DNA from: Bugula neritina
Lineage: Eukaryota; Bryozoa; Gymnolaemata; Cheilostomatida; Bugulidae
DNA: 64,000 nt
Reading direction: 5' to 3'
NCBI GenBank assembly: GCA_964035545.1
Contig: OZ037770.1
Span: forward strand, 15,722,642 to 15,786,641
Notes under the pieces: generated by a model
The model's input: the letters and a program-made list of their open reading frames with translations, nothing else
Database searches by the model: none
What the model was told of the DNA's origin: nothing
Made by a program: the position numbers and the translations under genes
Part shown: in pieces, positions 1-9,000 of the stretch
Position numbering within the stretch: position 1 is the stretch's first letter
Layout: each line of letters opens with the position of its first letter

Positions 1-43
1 GATGGTACAATGAGATGTGACCAGAGGAATACAAGTAACAAAC

Positions 44-3000
44 CTGATGTAGCACCAAACGTAGGAACTGTAGTAGAGCCAAAGTTGAACATAGGCTTAG
101 CTTGGTCTGTAGTCTGAGAACCAGCTGCGAATGGATTAGAGTTGGGTTGGGGAGCAGATGCAGTGCCGAAAGGAGAAGGTTGAGCAGCACTAGATGTACC
201 AAAGGTGCTGCCAAATACTGGGGTATCTACAAGATATATCAGTATAGCATAACAACACAGTATATATAATATTGTATGATATATGACATCACATACTCTG
301 AGTAGAGTAGAGTAGGGTACAGAGTAGGGTACAGAGTAGAGAAAGGAGGTCACTTACTCTGACTTGAACTGCTGCCGAACACCGGCGTAGATGTTCCTGC
401 AGTTCCAGAACTACCAAACACACCCGTCAAGTTGTTGGAACCAGCAGAGCCAAATGCAGGAGGATTTGCAGAGGCTCCAAAGGCTGGAGGTGCGTTTGTT
501 GCACCGAATGTCGGGGGTTTGCTGGATGCCCCGAAGTTGAAGGAGGGAGTAGAGGAGGAGGTCTGGAAAGCAGCAGCACCAAAGTTAAAGGAGGAGGCAG
601 CGGGTTGGGTCTGTGAGCCGAATGCTCCGGCCCCTGCTCCAGCGGATGACGTGGAAGTCTGGGTTGTGCTGAATATTCCTGAGAGAAGGGGAGATAAATC
701 TTAACAAAAGTGTACTAGTACTATTAGTGCTAGTACACTTAGTAGTACTAGTAGCAGTAGTACTAGTACTACTGCTACTAGTACTACTGCTATTAGTACT
801 ACTGCTACTGCTACTACTGCTACTACTACTGCTACTACTAGTACTACTACTACTACTACCAGTACTACTACTACTAGTACTAGTACTACTACTACTACTA
901 CTAGTACTACTACTACTACTAGTACTACTTATACTACTACTACTACTAGTACTACTTATACTACTACTGCTACTGCTGCTACTAATGCTACCACTACCAC
1001 TACCAGTGCTACTACTAGTACTACTCACCAGGCAAGGTGGAGTTGGTTCCCCCAAACAGTGAAGAGGAGGTGGAGGCAGGTGCAGAAGGATTACCAAATA
1101 TGGAGCTGCCAGGCTGACTGCCAGAAGCTCCAAATGGCGTGGAAGAGCCAAAGGTGAAGCCGGTTGCTGAAGACGTGTCAGTTTTGGCAGCACCTGGTGG
1201 GCAGAAGTCAGCATACTTTATGATGGCAACAGACAGACAAACACTGTGAGACACACAGACAGACACTGTGATACACACATACACTATGAGACAGACAGAC
1301 AGACAGTGTGATACAGACAGACAGACAATGTGATACACACAGACAGACAGTGTTAGACGTATAGACTGAGTTCTACTCACCGAAAACTGATGTGGAGCTG
1401 GTAGTTACTGCTGCTGTCGACAAACTACTGGCAGCCTGTGAACCACCAAACGCAAATGTGGAGGAGGAGGGGGCGCTAGTCTGAGCCCCAAACACAAATG
1501 AAGAGGAGACGGATGAGGCTGTTGAAATAGCTGCAGGAACCTTAAAACCAGAGAAGGCTGTGGCGGGGTGAGACGAATTGGTACCAGTTGGAGCAGCTGT
1601 ACTGCTAGTGGGCGTGGCCCCAAAGGTGAAGGTCGAAGTTGGAGCTGCTGTACTGCTAGTGGGCGTGGCCCCAAAGGTGAAGGTAGAAGTTGGAGCTGCT
1701 GTACTGCTAGTGGGCGTGGCACCAAAGGTGAAGGTAGAAGTTGGAGCTGCTGTACTGCTAGTGGGCGTGGCCCCAAAGGTGAAGGTCGAAGTTGGAGCTG
1801 CTGTACTGCTAGTGGGCGTGGCACCAAAGCTGAAGGTCGAAGTTGGAGCTGCTGTACTGCTAGTGGGCGTGGCACCAAAGGTGAAGGTCGAAGTTGGAGC
1901 TGCTGTACTGCTAGTGGGCGTGGCACCAAAGCTGAAGGTCGAAGTTGGAGCTGCTGTACTGCTAGTGGGCGTGGCACCAAAGGTGAATCTCGAAGTTGGA
2001 GCACATGCAGTAGAACTGGTGAAACTTGCAGACGACATAAATGAAGCAGAAGGGAGAAGAGAAGAACTGGTAGCAGCAGTCGAAGTCTTAGAGTTATCAA
2101 ATGAAAATGTCGGAGGAGCTGGTTTAGCAGAGATAGTCTGAGAGCCAAAGGAGAAGGCTGCTGTAGTAGCGGGAGGTGGAGGATCTGAAGCTGAGGCTAA
2201 ACTGGCACCAAAGTTGAACGTTGGGAATGAAGACCTGAAGAAGAAACAAGCTAGATGTTAGTACCTAGTAACTAACATCTAGTGACTATGGACTAACAAC
2301 TAGTACCTAGTAACTAACAATTAGTACCTAGTAACTAACATCTAGTACCTAGTAACTAACATCTAGTACCTAGTAACTAACAACTAGTACCTAGTAACTA
2401 ACATCTAGTACCTAGTAACTAACATCTAGTACCTAGTAACTAACAACTAGTACCTAGTAACTAACATCTAGTACCTAGTAACTAACATCTAGTACCTAGT
2501 AACTAACAACTAGTACCTAGTAACTAACATCTAGTACCTAGTAACTAACATCTAGTACCTAGTAACTAACATCTAGTACCTAGTAACTAACATCTAGTGA
2601 CTATAAACTAGTAAATTCAAAATTAACAGTGAGTACTGACTAGTAAATAGTGACTACTCACCCAAACGTTGAAACAGCAGGAGTTATCTTCACCTGTTCG
2701 CTGACAGTCGAATCAGTGTTAGTCGTGACTACAATACAGAGTAGAGAGAGTACAATACAGAGTAGAGAGAGTATAATACAGAGTAGAGAGAGAGTATAAT
2801 ACTGAGTAGAGAGAGTATAATACAGAGTAGAGAGAGTATAATACAGAGTAGAGAGAGTATAATACAGAATAGAGAGAGAGTATAATACAGAGTAGAGAGA
2901 GTATAATACAGAATAGAGAGAGAGTATAATACAGAGTAGAGAGAGTATAATACAGAGTAGAGAGAGTATAATACAGAGTAGAGAGAGTATAATACAGAGT

Positions 3001-6000
3001 AGAGAGAGTATAATACAGAGTAGAGAGAGTATAATACAGAGTAGAGAGAGTATAATACAGAGTAGAGAGAGTATAATACAGAGTAGAGAGAGTATAATAC
3101 AGAGTAGAGAGAGTATAATACAGAGTAGAGAGAGTATAATACAGAGTAGAGAGAGTATAATACAGAGTAGAGAGAGTATAATACAGAGTAGAGAGAGTAT
3201 AATACAGAGTAGAGAGAGTATAATACAGAGTAGAGAGAGTATAATACAGAGTAGAGAGAGTATAATACAGAGTAGAGAGAGTATAATACAGAGTAGAGAG
3301 AGTATAATACAGAGTAGAGAGAGTATAATACAGAGTAGAGAGAGTATAATACAGAGTAGAGAGAGTATAATACAGAGTAGAGAGAGTATAATACAGAGTA
3401 GAGAGAGTATAATACAGAGTAGAGAGAGTATAATACAGAGTAGAGAGAGTATAATACAGAGTAGAGAGAGTATAATACAGAGTAGAGAGAGTATAATACA
3501 GAGTAGAGAGAGTATAATACAGAGTAGAGAGAGTATAATACAGAGTAGAGAGAGTATAATACAGAGTAGAGAGAGTATAATACAGAGTAGAGAGAGTATA
3601 ATACAGAGTAGAGAGAGTATAATACAGAGTAGAGAGAGTATAATACAGAGTAGAGAGAGTATAATACAGAGTAGAGAGAGTATAATACAGAGTAGAGAGA
3701 GTATAATACTGAGTAGAGAGAGTATAATACAGAGTAGAGAGAGTATAATACAGAGTAGAGAGAGTATAATACAGAGTAGAGAGAGTATTTGCTCACCTGG
3801 CCCTAGTACAGAAGAACCTATGAAAGTGGCTGTAGTAGCAGGTGTGGTGGTGGTAGTTGAAGTACTGCACTCAGTAGTAGCTGCAGGGAGTACTGGAGAA
3901 ACAGTAACAGCAGCAGCAGTACTAGTAGTACTAGCAGTACTAGTACTACTGGCAGTATTAGTAGAATGAGTACTAGTGGTAGTACTTGGTGCGTTTTGAC
4001 TCTGACTCAAGTTAAATTGGACACCCTACAAATATACAAAATAGTCTCTAGCTGATGAATTAGAAACTAGTGAAGCAAAGTAGTACATAAAGATGACACA
4101 AGCGGCAGAAAGCAGCTGGGGGGTGCAGCTAAGAGATGAGGGGGAAGAGGTGGGCCACGGGCTACACTAACTAAGAGACATCTCTCACCTTCAACCACTT
4201 TGATTGGTAAAGTTGTTTGGGCCAGACGCGCTGAATGGTTTTAAGTCTCATGCTCTGAATAGCAGTTAGACCAGAGGGGTTGGTGGCATTGGATCCGGGA
4301 CGGTAGAACCAATCCAACGACTCAGAAAAGGCAGCATTACCACAAGGGGTTGTCTTTTCAACACCCCTTTGTTCTAACGACGTCCACCACCATCTTTGCT
4401 GCTCCCATGATATGCTGCCTTTGAAAACACAACGAAAATGCTTCACAGCATCTTCATTGTCTTTGCGAAGTTTCATCAACTCTCTTTCGGTGTTGTCAGT
4501 GCAATCGGAAGGATGACTGGTGGTGAGATAACGAGAGGGACCATATTGAACAATGGCCGATAGCTGTGCCACTAACACAGACAACTGAGCATAATCAAAA
4601 CTATGAGCAGGAGAGCTGCACAAGCTCCATGTTCTGTATGGAAAGGAGTCAGAACTGTCAGTAGTCTCAGACTTTTGGGGAGGAAAATTGAATAAATGCA
4701 GCATCTGACAGTTTCTTTGATTACAGCTTTCCTTAGTCTGAGAGCAGCTCCGTGTAGTCTGAGTACTAATATTCACAGCTACATTGACAATGGTCTGAGT
4801 TTCCTTACTATCTGTCCCCACACTACATTGCTCTACTATGTCCTGAACTTCTGCCGTCAGAAGACACTTTGGGTTGGTTGTTCCAGGTTTTAGAGTTGTT
4901 GTTTTGCGACAGAAAGGGCAGTTTCGCCGTATGACCTTGATCCCTGAGATGATGGCTTCCTTATAAGGCAGTCGCTTGATACAGTCGGCACACACCCTGT
5001 GCAGGCAGCTCAGCACATGCAGTTGACGAAATTGATCACAGATCTTACAAGTCACAGCTTCCCTTATTTGTTCAATAGGTGTTAGCCTGGCTTCCATTCT
5101 AGCATGAACACAGCTGAACAATGAGCATGTGTTGACACTAGTAAATTGTGTTTGTTACCAGGGTATTGTGATTGAAACAAACACGGTTAGCAACACTATT
5201 GATGACTGGGCATAGGAAAAAAATAACAATGTATCACGTGATTGGACTACTGCTGTGTGGGGATTCCCCTTTCTAATATTACTGAAGCCGATAAGAGCAT
5301 TGCAGTGCCAACAAGTCCCTGGATTTACGTAAGGTTTGAATACCTCTGTCTAAACTCTAAAGTAATGCCACTCATTATTGGCATAGTACTATGTTATTTT
5401 TCCTAGTGGGAATTACACATGGCTATCAAGAGAAGATAAGACCTAACAGTTAGATACCAAAATATATTGCAACACTAAAACAAAAACAGTGACAAACACC
5501 TTAGATACAAAAATAAAAGTCAATAAAACTTATAACAGAGCCAAAAAGGAATGCAAATAAAAAGAATTATCATTTGAATAAAAAAGTACTATAAAATATA
5601 AATTAGTAAATATTAGCACAAAGTTAACTACGAGAGTGTTACATAACTGTTTTGATTATTCAGAGTGTAGATGCAGAGTAGAGAGAGTCCTTGACATCTC
5701 TTACACAGCAGGGAATGGCTGTCAAACCTGCTTTCCATTATCTCCTGGTGGATCTACACTTCCAGTAAAAGGAGGTAGGAACATACTAAAAGCCTCACTG
5801 CCATAATGTCCCCCGTTATGTGAACACCGACGAGTAGCTAATTTTATTTCTCGTTGATTTCCAGCCGCGTGCACTTGAGATTCAGTACCACCACTTTCTT
5901 GTTGCCCTCTCTCATTAAATAGCTGCTGCCCCCTCCCCTTTGATAACTGCTCTCTACTCTCTACTGATGACTGATGCCCGTCAGCTGACATTCCCCCTCC

Positions 6001-9000
6001 GTCAGCCTCTCCAGCTGCTGCATCCTCCCCATTAGTTACAAGTGAGAAAGCATGAGCTACCTGTTCACATGACTCCTGTCTCAACTGATCTACCTGAGAT
6101 TCATAAGTTGGCTCCTCCTCTGTAGCATCTCCACAAGTCGAAACCGCTCTCTCCGTCTCCTCCACCTTCCTTCTCAGTGAGCTGGCCGACCTGGCCAGCG
6201 AACTCTCCAGATTATCCTCATGTTCCGCCACAGCTTTGGTATTTTGAGCTTGGAAGGCCAAGTTCTGATTGAAGCAAACGCCATATCTGGTAGGAAGAGC
6301 GTCCCAGCTGTCGTAGCCGATCACAGTAGCTTCAAAGCGAGTGAGAGTACCGGAGTCACTGTAGGTCATCAACAGATTCACCGACCTGGGTTGGGGGGCG
6401 GAGCGGAGCTCCCTCTGCAGCTGAAGCCTCCTGAACTGCTGCAGGCAATCAAGGCAGCTGACTCGTAGATCTCGCTGTGCTGCCGACACCCTCAGCTCCG
6501 TCCAGCATCGTCCACAATACCAGTGACCACATTGGACTACTTGCATAAACGCCTCCACCTCACAAACTACGCAGTCATGCAACAAGTCCATTTTAAAGCC
6601 GAGCTTCTAATGACAAACTCCCGAATGCCCAAAACCCTTCTTCCAGTGAGCAAAAAAGGGGACTTCCCATTTGCAGAGGGGTAAAACACCGGCACAAATA
6701 TTTAACCTCTGAGCACATGTGATTAATCGATAATTCTGCATGAATGTGCAGATATCAATACCATTGATTACTCTAGTATTGTTTATTGTTTGTAGACAAT
6801 AGACCAGCACAGGTGAAGCAAACACAGAGAAAGATGAAAGCACACCGACTGTATGCTCTGGTGTTGTTAGACTATTACAGTGCAGCCAGTTGAATCAATA
6901 TAGAGTAACAAGGAGAAATAGCGAGACACAAGAGAGTAGACAACTCCTGAGTGAGATACAATTGAGTAGACAGCTCCTGAGTGAGATACAATTGAGTAGA
7001 CAACTCCTGAGTGAGATACAACTGAGTAGACAACTCCTGAGTGAGACACAATTGAGTAGACCACTCCTGAGTGAGATACAATTGAGTAGACAGCTCCTGA
7101 GTGAGATACAATTGAGTAGACAACTCCTGAGTGAGATACAATTGAGTAGACAACTCCTGAGTGAGATACAATTGAGTAGACAACTCCTGAGTGAGACACA
7201 ATTGAGTAGACAACTCCTGAGTGAGATACAATTGAGTAGACAACTCCTGAGTGAGATACAATTGAGTAGACAACTCCTGAGTGAGATACAATTGAGTAGA
7301 CAACTCCTGAGTGAGATACAATTGAGTAGACAACTCCTGAGTGAGATACAATTGAGTAGACAACTCCTGAGTGAGAGACAATTGAGTGGACAACTCCCAA
7401 GTATCTGACTGGTATGGATAGGAACAGTAGGGACTCAATAGTTAGCTACAAGCTCCTATTGTAATAATATTAGAACAGGAGTGTATATAGCATGGGGTAG
7501 AAGGGGTGTAGTAAGGAATGGATAGCGAGCGGAGGGGGGTTGAACCAAGAATATACCAAAAGTGGACTCACCAGTTTGCTGCTTTGAGTTGCCGAGTCAC
7601 TAGTTACTGTGTTTAGGGGTGGGTTGAATGCCCGTCCCTGCACAGAGGATGTGGTGGAGGATGGAACTGAAGCTATACTCTGGACCAGTGAATCTACAGT
7701 GAGAGTTGCCATAGTAACAGTAATGCGTGTCAACATAATATGTTAATATACAGTGTGAGGTGTATAGTATACAGTGTGTATAGTATACTGACTGTTGGTA
7801 GAAGTGGAACTGGAGGTAGAATTAGCCTGAGATCTCACAGCAGGTAAACTTATAGTGGGTTGGACTATCGGCATGACAACCTGCAATATACACCAACACT
7901 CAGTACTACACAGAGTATCACTCAGTACTATACAGTATCACTCAGTACTATACACAGTATCACTCAGTACTATACAGTATCACTCGGTACTATACAGAGT
8001 ATCACTCAGTACTATACAGAGTATCACTCGGTACTATACAGAGTATCACTCAGTACTATACAGTATCACTCAGTACTATACAGAGTATGACTCAGTACTA
8101 TACAGTACTAACTACTAGATAGTACTGACCTGGCCAGTAGTACTAGTACTAGTAGTATTAGTTAAAGTACTACTAGTAGAACTGGCAGGGGCCGAGGAGT
8201 CGTCTATTCCCAGGAGACATTTAACTCTCCTGGCGTCCATATCTTCATCATATGCTCTGTCTTCCAGTGTGGCTACGAACCCGGACTCTGGCTAATAATA
8301 CGGTATAGTAATACGGTATAGTGGAGTAGTTGTATATAGTAATACAGTATAGTATATAATAATACATTATAGTATACAATAATACAGTATAGTATATAAT
8401 ACAGTATAGTATATAATAATACAGTATAGTATATAATAATACAGTATAGTATATAATAATACAGTATAGTATATAATAATACAGTATAGTATACAATAAT
8501 ACAGTATAGTATATAATAATACAGTATAGTATATAATAATACAGTATAGTATATAATAATACAGTATAGTATATAATAATACAGTATAGTATATAATAAT
8601 ACAGTATAGTATACAATAATACAGTATAGTAGTTGTATATAGCAACACACCCCGTAGGCTATGCTATCCTCTAGACTGGATATCTTAGCCACTTTAGAGG
8701 CTGGTGGTTGGGGGGTGTGAATAGCCTCCGTATGGTTGATAAAGGAGCTAGTTGGAGGACACGGACTAGACCTAGGGCTATTTTTGAGTGAAGGGAGGGG
8801 TGTGACTGAAATCCTTGAACCGGCCTCACTTTCATTGTCGCTCTGATCAGGAGCTGAGGGAATCGGAGTTCCTCTTCTGGAGCTTTCTCTACAGTGTATA
8901 TAGTATATAGGTCACAGTGTATATAGTATATAGGTCAGTGTATATAGTATATAGGTCAGTATATATAGTATATAGGTCAGTGTATATAGTATATAGGTCA

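Noticed and set aside
2729-3796. Long open frames across the 21 bp array (LSLLCIILSLLC-type proteins)
   Set aside because: The unit is a multiple of three without stops, so all frames stay open. The array is intronic between POM121 exons 11 and 12.
4696-4893. Plus-strand frame opposite the RING ORF
   Set aside because: Antisense shadow of the minus-strand RING gene without a motif of its own.
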